The notes below the pieces were generated by a model, which was not told where the DNA came from, ran no database searches, and worked only from the letters and a program-made list of their open reading frames with translations. Source: Massilia sp. Se16.2.3 (GTDB lineage Bacteria; Pseudomonadota; Gammaproteobacteria; Burkholderiales; Burkholderiaceae_D). From it: DNA of 64,000 nt. A program made the translations under genes and the position numbers. Shown piece by piece: positions 8,442 to 18,244 of the stretch. Location: assembly GCF_014171595.1 (NCBI RefSeq), contig NZ_CP050451.1, positions 4,402,001 through 4,466,000 of the forward strand. Direction: 5' to 3'. Within the stretch, counting starts at the first letter, position 1; the number at the start of each line of letters is the position of its first letter.

Positions 8442-10772
8442 TCACGCTTGCGCGCGCGGAAGGTCGACCAGGAAGGTCGTGCCTGCGCCTGGCGCGGTCT
8501 CGAAGCTGATCGTGCCGCCATGTTCTTCCACCAGGCTCTTGCTGATCGACAGGCCGAGCCCGGTCCCGCCCTTCTGGCGCGTATCGGCACCATCGGCCTG
8601 GGCGAAGCGCTGGAAGACGCGCGGCCGGAAGGCCTCGGGAATGCCCGGCCCCTGGTCGCGCACGGCCAGCCGCGCGCAGTTGCCGTGCGGCGCCAGCGAC
8701 AGCGTGACGGTGGCGCCGCGCGGCGTGAACTTGATCGCGTTCGACAGCAGGTTGGTCAGCACCTGCACCAGGCGGTCGCGGTCGATCGCGGCGGCGAGCG
8801 TGCGCGCGCCGTCGTCGCCTTCGAGCCGCAGGGCCACGCCCATCTGGTCGGCATAGGCGCGCATGCTGTCGAGCGCCTGGCGCGCCACCGGCAACAGCGG
8901 CTGGGCGTGGCGTTCGAAGTGCATGCCGCCCGCTTCGATCTTCTGCAGGTCGAGCACGTCGTTCACCAGGCGCACCAGGCGTTCGCAGCTCTCGTTGGCG
9001 ATCTGCACCAGGCTGGCAATATCCGGCGGCAGCTCGCCGGCGATGCCGTCGGAGAGCATCGACAGCGAGGCCCGGATCGAGGTCAGCGGCGTGCGCAGTT
9101 CGTGAGAGACGGTGGCCACGAACTCGCTTTTCATGCGCTCGACCTTCTTGCGTTCGGAGATATCGCGCAGGAAGACAGCGAGGAAGGCGCCCTCGCCGCT
9201 GCTGACCAGGCCGGCCGTCATCTCGATCGGAAACTCGACGCCATAGCGGTTGATGACGATGCGTTCGACGTGCTGGTCGAACAGCGGGCTGGAACCGGTG
9301 CTGCGCACGGCGTCGATGGCCTTGTGGGCGCTGGGGCGGAAACGCTCGGGGATGAGCAGCTCGGCCATCGGCCAGCCGAGCACCTCGCTGCGCTCCCAGC
9401 CGAACATCTGCTCGGCCGCGCTGTTCCAGTCGGTGACGAGGCCGCGCAGGTCGACGCCGACGAAGGCGTCCTGGGCGGCTTCGACGATGGCGTTGATGCG
9501 CTGTTCGCTTGCGCGCACCGAGGCCAGCGCACGCTCGAGTTCGCGGGTGCGCGCCTCGACGCGCGCCTCCAGCGTCGCATTCACGTTCTTCAGTTCATGG
9601 CGGCGCTGGGCCAGGTCGGTCAGCAGGGCGTTCAGGGTGTCCGACAGCGTCGCCACCTCGACATAGCTGCCGCGGCCCGAGGCCATGCGCAGGCTTTCGC
9701 CGCTGCGGATGCGCTCGGCCTCGCCCACCAGGCGCCCGAGTGGACGGGTGATGTAGCGCGCCAGCACCACGCCGACGATCGAGAACAGGACCGCGAGCAG
9801 GATGCCGCTGACCAGGGCACGCTGGCGCAGCGCGCGTGCCGGCGTATAGGCTTCTTGCTGGGTCTGGCGCACCAGCACCGTCCAGCCCAGGCCGGGATAG
9901 GAATCGAAACCCTTGCTGCGCCCGAAACCGACGAGGTAGGAGGTACCGTCCGGCCAGCGCTCGACCAGGTGCCCGGTTTCCGGTGCTGCGCCAGGCGCAG
10001 GCTGGGCAGGTCAAGGTCTTGCCCTGCAGCCCTGGCGGGCCCAGCAGCACGGTGCCGTTGCTGCCGATGATCAGGGCATCGACGTGGCCACGCTTGGCCA
10101 GCGGCGCGATCACCGAGCGCTCGACGGCGCGCGCCCATTGCCGGGACAGGTGCACGCCGAGCACGCCGGCGGTGCGGCCGTCGGCATCCTGGTAGGGAAA
10201 GGCGACATCGACGAAGCGACGCGGCTCGTTGCCCGGCGCGGCAGCAGCTTGGCCAGCAGCACCGCCTCGTGCACGTCGCCGACATTCACGCCCTGCAGCG
10301 CATTGCGGTACCGGGGACGCTGCGCGACGTTGGCGCCCTCCAGCAACCCGCGGCCGGCAACCTGCACCCGCCCGTCGAGCCCGGCCATGCCGATCCAGTC
10401 GTAGAAACCGTAGGATTGCTGGATGCTGTCGAGCACGGCGCGGCGCGAGGCCAGATCGGCATTCCCGGGCGCCAGGTCGCGCCGCTGCGCCAGCAGGCGC
10501 ACCTCGCGGTAGCGTTCGTACATGCCGCGGTCGAGCTTATCGGCGGCCTGCACGGCCAGGTCGCGCAGGCCGTTGCCGATGCTGGCCTCGACTTCGCGGG
10601 TGGCCGCCACGTCGATCACCTCGACCAGCAGCACGGTCAGGAAGATCGACAGCAGCGAAAACGCCAGGGCCAGCCAGGTACCGAGACTGTGGCGGGGCTT
10701 GCCCTGCGGCGCCGTCTCGGGGGCGGTGCGCCCATCCTGCGGCGGAGCGACTTCGTGCGGTATGTGGTTCAT
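8442..10772 (-). pseudogene. Membrane sensor histidine kinase (dCache-HAMP-PAS-HisKA-HATPase), three apparent frameshifts
   Basis: After correction this is a kinase of about 777 residues. Domain order is an N-terminal membrane helix ([20 protein letters not shown]), a periplasmic Cache-type sensor ([18 protein letters not shown] and a second lobe), a second helix, HAMP (RYITRPLGRLVGEAERIRSG), a PAS domain, HisKA with phospho-accepting His in SHELRTPLTSIRASL, and HATPase ending GTGLGLSISKSLVEEHGG. Three single-base losses, near 10235, 10015 and 9985, interrupt the Cache domain. Correcting them keeps the sensor continuous, and the length becomes a multiple of three. The intracellular part from 9878 to 8442 is intact and could be made alone. 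No response regulator is adjacent. The start chosen (10772) gives the expected short cytoplasmic lead. Confidence 0.75.
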
Positions 10773-10993
10773 GGAAGCTGGCTGGTGGCAATGCGACAAG
10801 CGTAGCACGGGGCGCTCGCCTCCTCAATTGCCGAGGTGAATCAGTCCTCTGCAGCACCTGGCGCGGCAGGCGCGCTCCCGCGATCAAGGCGCGTTCCTGC
10901 GCGGCGCATGGCCGGCCGGTTTTCCCGACGCACACGGCCAAGGCCGATTTCCCGTATACTTACGCGTTACAACCATCCGCACGCCACCACAGC

Positions 10994-11659
10994 ATGTCCG
11001 ACACCACGCCCGCCACCGCTCCCCTGCTCGACTACGTCACTTCCTGCGCGCTGCCCACGCCCTGGGCCCAGTTCACGCTGCACGCCTTCGTCGAGCATGG
11101 GCCGGGCTATGGCCCGGCCGGCAAGGAGCACCTGGCGATGGCGCTGGGCGACATCGGCAACGGCGAGCCGGTATTGGCACGCGTGCATTCGGAATGCCTG
11201 ACCGGCGACGTGCTGTTCTCGCAGCGCTGCGATTGCGGCGCCCAGCTCGAGGGCGCGCTCAAGCGCATCGCCGCCGAGGGCCGCGGCGTCCTGCTTTACC
11301 TGCGCCAGGAGGGCCGCGGCATCGGCCTGGTGAACAAGATCCGCGCCTACCGCCTGCAGGAAGCCGGCGCCGACACGGTCGAAGCCAACCTGCAGCTGGG
11401 CTTCCACGCCGATGCCCGCAACTACGAGCTGTGCCGCCCGATGCTGGAACAGTTCGGCATCAGGCAGGTCAAGCTGATGACCAACAACCCGCGCAAGATC
11501 GACGCCCTCACCCGCCTGGGCATTGCCGTGACCGAGCGCGTGCCGCTGCTGGTGAACCGCAACGCCTTCAACAACGGCTACCTGAACACCAAGCAGGCCA
11601 AGCTGGGCCACATGATGACGGCGCAGCTGGATGCCGTTGCCGAAGATGGCGAACTGTAA
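10994..11659 (+). CDS. ribA: GTP cyclohydrolase II
   Basis: A cytosolic enzyme of 221 residues that converts GTP to 2,5-diamino-6-ribosylamino-pyrimidinone phosphate, the first step of riboflavin synthesis. The zinc ligands are visible as C-x10-C-x-C ([19 protein letters not shown]). They are followed by the GTP-binding and catalytic segment [20 protein letters not shown] and by [13 protein letters not shown]. Length matches the stand-alone RibA type without the DHBP synthase domain. A TATACT at 10955-10960 could be the -10 of its promoter, although no convincing -35 is seen. It stands alone between two unrelated operons. Confidence 0.95.
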   Translation: MSDTTPATAPLLDYVTSCALPTPWAQFTLHAFVEHGPGYGPAGKEHLAMALGDIGNGEPVLARVHSECLTGDVLFSQRCDCGAQLEGALKRIAAEGRGVLLYLRQEGRGIGLVNKIRAYRLQEAGADTVEANLQLGFHADARNYELCRPMLEQFGIRQVKLMTNNPRKIDALTRLGIAVTERVPLLVNRNAFNNGYLNTKQAKLGHMMTAQLDAVAEDGEL

Positions 11660-11775
11660 CGTTCTGCAGACAAACTAGGGTGGTGGCAAGATGGTAGTCA
11701 TCTACTGCCATCCGCTGACGATCAACGTGGGCATGGCGGCCCGGGCAAGGACGGGCCGCGTGCTCCTTCGCCGCC

Positions 11776-13363
11776 ATGAAACGAGCCGTTCCGTCCCTGC
11801 CGCCTGAGCTTCCCTTCTGCCTGCGGCTGTCCTGGCCGCGTTGCCTGGCGCATGCCGCGCTGTGGCGCCTGGCGCGATTCTTCCTGCGGTGCTTGCCGTT
11901 CCGCCCCAGGCGGTTCCCGGCCCCCTGCCTCGCGCTTTGCCTGTCGCTCCCTCTTGTTGCAGCGGCCGCCGCGCCGCCCGCCGGCAAACCGGCCGCGGGG
12001 CTGGAGCGCACTTCGGCACCGTCGCCGGGCAGGACAAGGCGGCCACGCCGCCCGTCCCGCCGCTGGTGACGCCGCCCGCGGCGCCGCCGGCCACCACCCC
12101 GTCGGCGCCCGGCCCCGGCGAAACCGACGAGACCACCACCCTGCCGCCGCCCTCATCGAGCGCCCAGCAGCTGTATTCGTCGGCCCAGGCCGACCTGCTG
12201 CAAATCCGCATGCTGCTGAGAAACGGGCGTACCCAGTCGACAGTGGGTTCGGGGTTTCTGGTCGGCACCAGCAATCTCGTCATCACCAACTACCACGTGG
12301 TGTCGCAGATGGCGCTCGATCCGGGCGTGTATGTCGGCGAATACGTCGACACCGACGGCAGGCATGGTCCGGTCGAACTGATGGCGGTCGACGTGCTGCA
12401 CGACCTGGCGGTGCTGCGCGTGAACCGCAACGGCAGCGGCTTTTTCATCGTGCCCGACAAACCCGTCAAGCTCACCCAGGGCCAGGATTTGTATTCGCTC
12501 GGCAACCCGCTCGACCTCGGCTTCGCGATATCCGAAGGGGCCTATAACGGCGTGGTCAGCCGCAGCTTCTACGACCAGCTCATCTTCAGCGGCCCGATCA
12601 ATTCCGGCATGAGCGGCGGGCCCAGCGTGACCGCCGGCGGCACGGTGGCCGGCATCAACGTCTCGAAGCGGCGCGACGGCGAGGCGGTCAGCTTCCTGGT
12701 GCCGGTCAAGTATGCGCAGGAACTGCTGCGCCGGGTCGTCGGGGGAGGCCCGCCGCCGAAGGACTTCAATCCCCTGATTGCCCAGCAACTGCTGGCGCAC
12801 CAGCGCGCCATGGTGGGGAGGCTGCTCGATACCCCGCTCTCGATCAAGAACATGGGGCCGTACCGGGTGCCCGTGCGCGAGTCGGGCCAGGTACGCTGCT
12901 GGGGCCGTTCGAACGTGAAGGCCGAGGCCAGCTATAGCTCGGACACGATGAGCTGCGCGATGGAATCGGCGATCTATGTATCGGACACCCAACAGACGGG
13001 GCACGTGTCGATGACGCACCAGTACCTGCGCTCGGCCACCCTGCATCCACTGCGCTTCGCCGCGCTGGCCAGCAGCGAATTCGGCCTCGACCGCCTGGGC
13101 AGCACGCGCGACACCCGGCTCACCGGACCACTGTGCCGGGAGCGTTTCGTGCGCACGAACACGCTGCCCCTGCGCGCCGTGACCTGCGTGCGCGCCTACC
13201 GCAAGTTCCCGGCCTGTACAACTTCACGCTGCTGACCGCCAGCACCGACAACCCCCAGGCCAGCCTGCAGAGCCGCCTGGACGTGGCCGGCGTGTCCTTC
13301 GACAACGGCATGCGCGTCACGCGTGCTTTCCTCAGCGCGCTCGGGCGCAGCGGGAAACTATGA
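11776..13363 (+). pseudogene. Secreted trypsin-like serine protease (S1C type), two apparent frameshifts
   Basis: After correction it has about 529 residues. An arginine-rich N terminus leads to a hydrophobic signal segment (LALCLSLPLVAAAAA), then a proline/threonine-rich linker, then the protease domain with His in VITNYHVVS, Asp in LHDLAVLRV and Ser in NSGMSGGPSV. A C-terminal region of about 180 residues is not recognised. One base is missing near 12000 (linker) and one at about 13210 (CCCGG for CCCGGG). With both restored the gene is 530 codons and ends overlapping the FHA gene start as ATGA. The triad is complete, so it should be active outside the cytoplasm. Coupling to a membrane FHA protein suggests a shared signalling or stress role. 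No PDZ domain is seen, unlike HtrA. Confidence 0.72.
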
Positions 13364-14343
13364 CGGGCCCCTGGTTCATCGAAACCCTTGCGCGCAACGG
13401 CGACGTGCTGCACCGTCACCGGGTCGACCGCCTGCCGATCCGGATCGGCCGCGGCTACGACAACGACTACATCCTCGACGATGCCTACGCGGCACCGCGC
13501 CACGCGATGGTGGAACTGGGCGAGGATGGCGGCCTGGTGCTGCGCGACCTCGGCACCCGCAACGGCGTCGTGCATGGGAGGACGCGGCGCACATCGCTGC
13601 CGGTCGACGGCAACACCGTGGTCCGGCTCGGCCATACCAGCCTGCGCATCCGCGCCGCCGATTTTCCCGTGCCTGCCGAACTGCTCGACCGTACCATGCA
13701 CGGCTGGGAGGGCGCCCTGCCCGGCCTGGCCGGCACGGTGCTGGTGGCGCTGGTGGCCTTGTTCACGATGTGGCTGGCCGACACCCAGGCCTATCGTCCC
13801 TTCCGCTACCTGCTGGCCCTGGCCTATGGCATGGGCGCGGCGCTGGTGTGGAGCGGCCTGTGGGCCTTCGGCAACCGCCTGTTCGGCCGCCATGCGCGCC
13901 TCGGGCGGCATTTGTTCATATTCGGCTGCGGCATCGCCGCGCTCATGCTGTTCCGGCTGCTATCGAGCGCGCTCGGCTATGCCTGGTCGATCGAGGTGTT
14001 CACGCGCTATGGTTCGCACGTGGCGATCCTGCTGGTGGCCGGGATGGTGTACTTCCACCTGACCACCGTCAAACCCGAGCCGCGGCGCCGCTTTGCGGTG
14101 ATGTGCGCCGCGCTCGCCGTGCTCGGTTCCGGACTGGTGTTGATCAGCAATGAACAGCGCAATGGCCGCCTTGCCGACGAACTCTACATGTCGGTGCTGC
14201 TGCCGCCGGACATGCGGGCCACCCCCGACGGCAGCGTCGACGAATTCATGGCCGACGTGGCGGCCATGAAAGCCGAGCTGGACCGGGAGCGCCAGGATGG
14301 GGACGAGAGCGGCACCGACGGGAGGGAGGGTGCTGCAAACTAG
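13360..14343 (+). CDS. FHA-domain membrane protein
   Basis: A protein of 327 residues. Residues 1-100 form a forkhead-associated domain (IRIGRGYDNDYIL, APRHAMVEL, RDLGTRNGVVHG), which binds phosphothreonine peptides in the cytoplasm. Around 120-265 there are about five hydrophobic helices, and the tail is acidic and probably cytoplasmic. Its start overlaps the stop of the trypsin-like protease gene by 4 bp. It therefore probably links a phosphorylation signal, perhaps from the PEGA-domain kinase encoded at 19907-21749, to the membrane next to a secreted protease. That link is inference. The combination FHA followed by a multi-helix membrane region has no function I recognise. Confidence 0.8.
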   Translation: MTGPWFIETLARNGDVLHRHRVDRLPIRIGRGYDNDYILDDAYAAPRHAMVELGEDGGLVLRDLGTRNGVVHGRTRRTSLPVDGNTVVRLGHTSLRIRAADFPVPAELLDRTMHGWEGALPGLAGTVLVALVALFTMWLADTQAYRPFRYLLALAYGMGAALVWSGLWAFGNRLFGRHARLGRHLFIFGCGIAALMLFRLLSSALGYAWSIEVFTRYGSHVAILLVAGMVYFHLTTVKPEPRRRFAVMCAALAVLGSGLVLISNEQRNGRLADELYMSVLLPPDMRATPDGSVDEFMADVAAMKAELDRERQDGDESGTDGREGAAN

Positions 14344-14373
14344 GCCGGGACGCCCCCCCCCTCCGGTGGCTGC

Positions 14374-15009
14374 TCAAGCGTTATGCGATGCCCTGCCGGC
14401 CTGGCTGCTTTCGCCGCGCGAGCTCAAGCCGCCTGGCGACTGGCCGGAGTTTGCGCCCTGCGAACCGACGCCGATGCCGCCGTTGCCCTGCGACTGGGCG
14501 TGACCGTTGCCGTTGCCGTTGCCGTTGCCGCCGGCCTGCGCGTGCCCGTTGCCGCGGCCGGTGAACGGATCGACGAACTGCTGGACGATTTCCTGCTGCT
14601 TGCGCAGGCCGCGCTCGGCCTCTTCACTGGTGGTACGTGCAACCTCGTCGGCCAGCGCACGGGCCGTGCGGGCCGTGTTCTGGGCGTGCTGCTCGGTCAC
14701 GCGCGCCAGTTCGACCTGGGCATCGGCGGCCAGGCGCGAGATGTGCTGCTGGTAGGCGCGCAGCTTCTCGCTGGCGGGCTGGGCGCGCGACGCGGCTGCG
14801 CTGAGCAGCTCGGTCTGGCGGTCGGCGGTGAGGAGCTGCTGGCTTGCCAGCGTCGTTTCCTCGAGCATCGTCTGGGCCAGCTTGATGTTCAGGTCGCACA
14901 TCTGCTGGAAGGATTGGAACAGGGACTTCGACATGTCGTTCACGAAAGCCGTTTGCGCGTCCAGGTGGGTGCGCACTGCCGGGTTAACCGATTGGGAAAA
15001 TGGATACAT
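14374..15009 (-). CDS. Phasin family protein with glycine/asparagine-rich tail
   Basis: A protein of about 211 residues expected to coat polyhydroxyalkanoate granules. Residues 1-150 are a long amphipathic helix region (QTAFVNDMSKSLFQSFQQM, LNIKLAQTMLEETTLASQQ) typical of phasins. The last 60 residues are a low-complexity tail rich in Gly, Asn, Gln and Ser with GN repeats. The start at 15009 is preferred to an ATG at 15024 because GAGG precedes it at good distance. An FNR-like sequence lies about 180 bp upstream. Unusual for the family is the repetitive tail, which might promote granule clustering; that is speculation. Confidence 0.8.
   Translation of the reverse strand: MYPFSQSVNPAVRTHLDAQTAFVNDMSKSLFQSFQQMCDLNIKLAQTMLEETTLASQQLLTADRQTELLSAAASRAQPASEKLRAYQQHISRLAADAQVELARVTEQHAQNTARTARALADEVARTTSEEAERGLRKQQEIVQQFVDPFTGRGNGHAQAGGNGNGNGNGHAQSQGNGGIGVGSQGANSGQSPGGLSSRGESSQAGRASHNA
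14503..14532. repeat. CCGTTG hexanucleotide repeat in the phasin tail
   Basis: Four to five copies of a CCGTTG unit encode the Gly-Asn repeats of the phasin C terminus. Being in frame and six bases long, gain or loss of a unit would change tail length without shifting the frame. Confidence 0.8.
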
Positions 15010-15322
15010 GCGTGCCTCGTTCATGGGAAAAGGTTGTAAGTGTGTCCCGGCAGGGCAAGGCAAACTGCGCACCGCCGCCGCCGGGGAATTCGCCCGGAAA
15101 CGGTAGAGCCCGGTAGCGGCAAGCTGGCGGGTTCAAGCGTTTTCGCGCGAAGCCTCAAGGCTAGGGGAGCACGGCCATAAACGTTTGCGCTAGATCAAAA
15201 GTGCGAGCCCAGCGGCCCAGCTTGCCCCGCGGCATCACCCTCCCGCCATCGGCTTCCGCTCGCTCATGTTTCCGTCAGAATCATGCACGCAGGATTGCCC
15301 GGCGCGGCACGGACGCCCCCTG
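15010..15322. promoter_or_regulatory. Intergenic region with FNR/ANR-like box (15185-15198)
   Basis: No gene is seen between the phasin start and the end of the flavin reductase gene. At 15185-15198 the minus strand reads TTGATCTAGCGCAA, close to the TTGAT-N4-ATCAA type site of FNR/ANR regulators with one good and one degenerate half. It lies about 176 bp upstream of the phasin start. Oxygen-linked control of granule proteins would make sense, but the box is imperfect. Confidence 0.35.
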
Positions 15323-15877
15323 TCAGGCGGCATGGCGCTCGATCCAGGCGGCAAAGCTGTCGACGAAGCTCTGCAGGAAGCCGCGCAGCGACTCGTCGGC
15401 CAGCCGCTCGCCATCGAACTTGGCCGCGATGCCGCCGAGATAGGCTTCCGGCGCGGGCATGGCCGGCATGTTCAGGAAGGGCAGCGTCTGGCGCAGGTGG
15501 TGGTTGGCACCGAAGCCGCCCAGCGCCCCGGGCGACTGGCTGACGATGGCGCAGGGCTTGCCGGTCCAGGCAGCCTTGCCGTAGGGACGCGAACCGACAT
15601 CGATCGCGTTCTTCAGCGCCGCCGGGATCGACCGGTTGTACTCGGGCGTGACGAACAGGATGGCGTCGGCCGCGCGGATACGGTCGCGGAAAGCGGTAAA
15701 GGCCGGCGGCGGCGAGGCGGTCTCGTCGTCCTCGTTATACAGCGGCAGGTCGCGGATCTCGACGATCTCCATCTCGAGCCCTGCCGGCGCCATCTCCATC
15801 ATGGCCCTGGCGAGCTTCCTGCTGAACGACTCCTTGCGCAGGCTGCCTACGACGATTGCGATTTTTCTCGTTGCCAT
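15323..15877 (-). CDS. NADPH-dependent FMN reductase (ChrR/YieF-like)
   Basis: A flavodoxin-fold oxidoreductase of 184 residues that reduces quinones, chromate or other acceptors using NAD(P)H. The phosphate loop is VVGSLRKESFSRKLA at the N terminus, the central motif is FVTPEYNRSIPAALKNAIDV, and SQSPGALGGFGANHHLRQ follows. These match the NADPH-dependent FMN reductase family of soluble homotetramers or dimers. The ATG at 15877 is preceded by AAGGAAAGGA. It stands alone. Physiological substrate is not decided by sequence; protection from quinone-derived oxidative stress is the usual suggestion. Confidence 0.88.
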   Translation of the reverse strand: MATRKIAIVVGSLRKESFSRKLARAMMEMAPAGLEMEIVEIRDLPLYNEDDETASPPPAFTAFRDRIRAADAILFVTPEYNRSIPAALKNAIDVGSRPYGKAAWTGKPCAIVSQSPGALGGFGANHHLRQTLPFLNMPAMPAPEAYLGGIAAKFDGERLADESLRGFLQSFVDSFAAWIERHAA

Positions 15878-15953
15878 GGGAATTCCTTTCCTTGTGCGAT
15901 CGGGAAGTGTCCATACTAACGAGTGCGGCAGGCATGGCGCGCGCGGCTCCCGC

Positions 15954-16262
15954 TCAGATGCGCCCGCGCCGGAAGGCTGCCAGGAACTTGCGCGCCTGCG
16001 CCGCGCTCAATACCTGTACCGCGTCGCCATGCCGGGCGTAGAGGAAAGGCGTGCCGCCGAGGCGGTCGGTGAGCTTGGCGCGGAGCAGGAAGCGGGTACC
16101 GGGCGGATATTGTTCGGGGTCGCTCAGGGGGCGCGCGCACTGCACCCGCATCGTCGGCGCGAAGGCCTGCCCGGGCATCGGCGCGATGCGCAAGCGCCCG
16201 CTGCGCGGGTCCGGCACCGAGTGCACGGCCACCTCTCGGTAGGCCCGGGGGTCGCGCGCCAC
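15954..16262 (-). CDS. Small protein of unknown function downstream of MFS transporter
   Basis: About 102 residues from a GTG at 16262, immediately after the stop of the transporter gene, with GAGG just before. The protein has no signal peptide or membrane helix. A readable middle (YPPGTRFLLRAKLTDRLGGT, LYARHGDAVQVL) looks like a beta-rich fold and the end is basic (KFLAAFRRGRI). I do not recognise the family. Tight spacing to the transporter suggests co-transcription. The start is uncertain because further GTG codons lie downstream in frame. Confidence 0.55.
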   Translation of the reverse strand: MARDPRAYREVAVHSVPDPRSGRLRIAPMPGQAFAPTMRVQCARPLSDPEQYPPGTRFLLRAKLTDRLGGTPFLYARHGDAVQVLSAAQARKFLAAFRRGRI

Positions 16263-16263
16263 C

Positions 16264-17510
16264 TCAGGCCTTCGCCGCCGGCGCCACGCCGCGCGGCACC
16301 GGCGCCTCGCGGATCGGCAGGTTGATCGCGGCGGCGGCCAGCGCCAGGGCGATGTCGGCGTACCACATCCAGCTGTAGTCGCCAAAGCGCACGAAGGACA
16401 GGCCGCCCAGCCAGGCGCCGAAGAAGCCGCCAACCTGGTGCGACAGCAGCGTCAGGCCGAACAGCGTGGCCAGGTAGCGCGTACCGAACAGCTTGCCCAC
16501 CAGGCCGGCGGTGGGCGGCACCGTGGCCAGCCAGGTAAAGCCGAGCGCCGCGGCCAGCACGTAGAAGGTGAGCGCCGTCTTCGGCGCCAGCAGATACAGG
16601 GCGATGATCACGGCGCGGGCAAAGTACATCAGCGCCAGCAGGTTCTTCATCCGGTAGCGCGTCGATAGCGCTCCGGCGGCAAGGCTGCCGGCAATGTTGA
16701 ACAGGCCGATGAGGCCCAGCGCGGTGCCGGCCACGCCCACCGGCAGGCCGCACAGTGCCACTTCGCCTGGCAGGTGGGTGACCAGGAAGGCAATGTGGAA
16801 GCCGCAGGTGAAAAAGCCCGCATGCAGGAACAGGTAGCTGCGGTCGCGCAGCGCCTCGCGCAATTGCTGGGTCAGGCCGATGCCAGCAATCGGCGCGGCG
16901 CCCGCGGCGGCGACGCTTCCCGCGGCCGCCCTCCGCCCTTTCATCAGCCAGGCCAGCGGGATGGTCAGCAAGGTGGTGGCGGCCATCGTGAACATGGCGA
17001 CGATCCAGCCCGGCCCCGCGATGAGGAACTGCATCAGCGGCGAAAACACGAACTGGCCGAACGAGCCGCCGGCATTGATGAAGCCGGACGCGAAGGGACG
17101 ACGGCTTGGGGGCAGGCGCTGGGCGGTGGCACCGATCAGGATCGAGAAACTCCCCGCCCCGCCCCTGCCGCCGAGAGCACGCCCATGGTGAGCAGCAAGC
17201 CCCATTCGGAACTGACGAAAGGCGTGGCCGCCAGGCCGCCGGCCAGCAGCAGCGCCCCGAGCACGATCACGCGCGCCGGGCCGTATTTGTCGGCGATCGC
17301 GCCGAAGACGGGCTGCGAGGCGCCCCACATGAACTGGCCGACCGCCAGCGCGAAGCTGATGGTGGCCACGCCCAGGCCGGTCGCGCTGTTGAGCGGCGAG
17401 AGAAACAGGCCCGTGGTCAGGCGCGCGCCCATCGTGATCATCAGGATCGCGCTGGCGGACAGGATCAGGAGCCAGGCGGCGCGCGGAGACATGTCGGTGT
17501 GGGTGGTCAT
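16264..17510 (-). pseudogene. Major facilitator superfamily transporter, one apparent frameshift
   Basis: After correction about 415 residues with twelve membrane helices in the inner membrane. The N-terminal half (SASAILMITMGARLTTGLFL, GAIADKYGPARVIVLGALLL, the latter with the D-x-x-GxxR-type loop 2-3 motif) and the C-terminal half (GLIGLFNIAGSLAAGALS, LLSHQVGGFFGAWLGGL) are in different frames. They join at 17151-17165, where one G is missing from a run of G blocks. Correction gives 416 codons. The pattern resembles oxalate/formate- or YbfB-type carriers; substrate is unknown. The start at 17510 is the first ATG before helix 1. The end touches a small unknown gene. Confidence 0.75.
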
Positions 17511-17582
17511 GGTCGTGGAGGTGAGCGCCGCGCGCCGGCGGGCGCGGATCGAAATGAGGATTCTAGCAACGATGTGGCAAGC

Positions 17583-17768
17583 ATGCTGGCGGCCCCCGAC
17601 ACCACCGCGTGCTACTACTGCCAGTTCGGACGTGGCGAATGGACGCTCGAAGAAGCCGAACTGGACGATCCCAGGCATGGAGCGGCCGTTGTGGACGGCT
17701 GGGATGGCCTCGTTCGCCTCATCGGGCGCGTTCGACAGTTCTTCGATCATCCATGGAGCGAACAATGA
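17583..17768 (+). CDS. Possible small protein upstream of the DUF4287 gene
   Basis: A 61-residue reading frame from an ATG at 17583, ending with a TGA that overlaps the next start (ATGA at 17765). It reads naturally (CYYCQFGRGEWTLEEAEL, RVRQFFDHPW) and is acidic with two close cysteines. No family is recognised and no strong ribosome site is seen. The overlap with the following gene is the main support. It may instead be an accidental frame. Confidence 0.3.
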   Translation: MLAAPDTTACYYCQFGRGEWTLEEAELDDPRHGAAVVDGWDGLVRLIGRVRQFFDHPWSEQ

Positions 17769-18244
17769 GCGACACAAAAGCGAAAGGCCCGGCATCCTGT
17801 TTTCCGTCCATCGAGCAGAAGTATGGCCATCCCATCGCATACTGGCTCGCGCTGCTGCGGCAGAGGGGCGAGCAGAAGCATATGCAGCTGCTCGCATGGC
17901 TGAAAAGCGAGCACGGGATGGGCCATGGGCATGCGAACGCCCTGGTAGCGCACCACATGGGGCTGGCATCGGCGCATGGCGCTGCCAACACCTGGCACGC
18001 ACTCCACAATTGCCGGGCCGCGGAAGCGAGTGTGGTAGCCCAGCCACCAAAGAGACGACGCGACCAACGTCCGGGCCGCCGCCCCTCGCGAAAGGTGCTT
18101 TTCCCCCGCAAATCTGGCATTATTGCTGCAAATAAACATCGGGGCGCTCCGCCCACCTTGCCATGCTCAAACTTGAAGTCGCTTCTTACGACAACGCAGC
18201 GCCGGCGGCGCCGTTGGCCGCGCTCTTCGGCCGCGAGCGCCTGA
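17765..18244 (+). CDS. DUF4287-domain protein
   Basis: The first 65 residues match the DUF4287 pattern: PSIEQKYGHPIAYWLALL, KHMQLLAWLKSEH, then GHGHANALVAHHM. The function of the domain is unknown; relatives are small cytoplasmic proteins of about 70-80 residues. Here the frame runs on for another 95 residues of basic, low-order sequence (PKRRRDQRPGRRPSRK) and overlaps the start of the following FHA gene by 82 bp. This suggests that the natural stop has been lost by an indel just after the domain, or that the tail is unstructured. The N-terminal call is firm and the C terminus is doubtful. Confidence 0.6.
   Translation: MSDTKAKGPASCFPSIEQKYGHPIAYWLALLRQRGEQKHMQLLAWLKSEHGMGHGHANALVAHHMGLASAHGAANTWHALHNCRAAEASVVAQPPKRRRDQRPGRRPSRKVLFPRKSGIIAANKHRGAPPTLPCSNLKSLLTTTQRRRRRWPRSSAASA

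Noticed and set aside
14503..14532. CRISPR-like or minisatellite array
   Set aside because: Only a short in-frame hexamer repeat inside the phasin gene, with no spacers.
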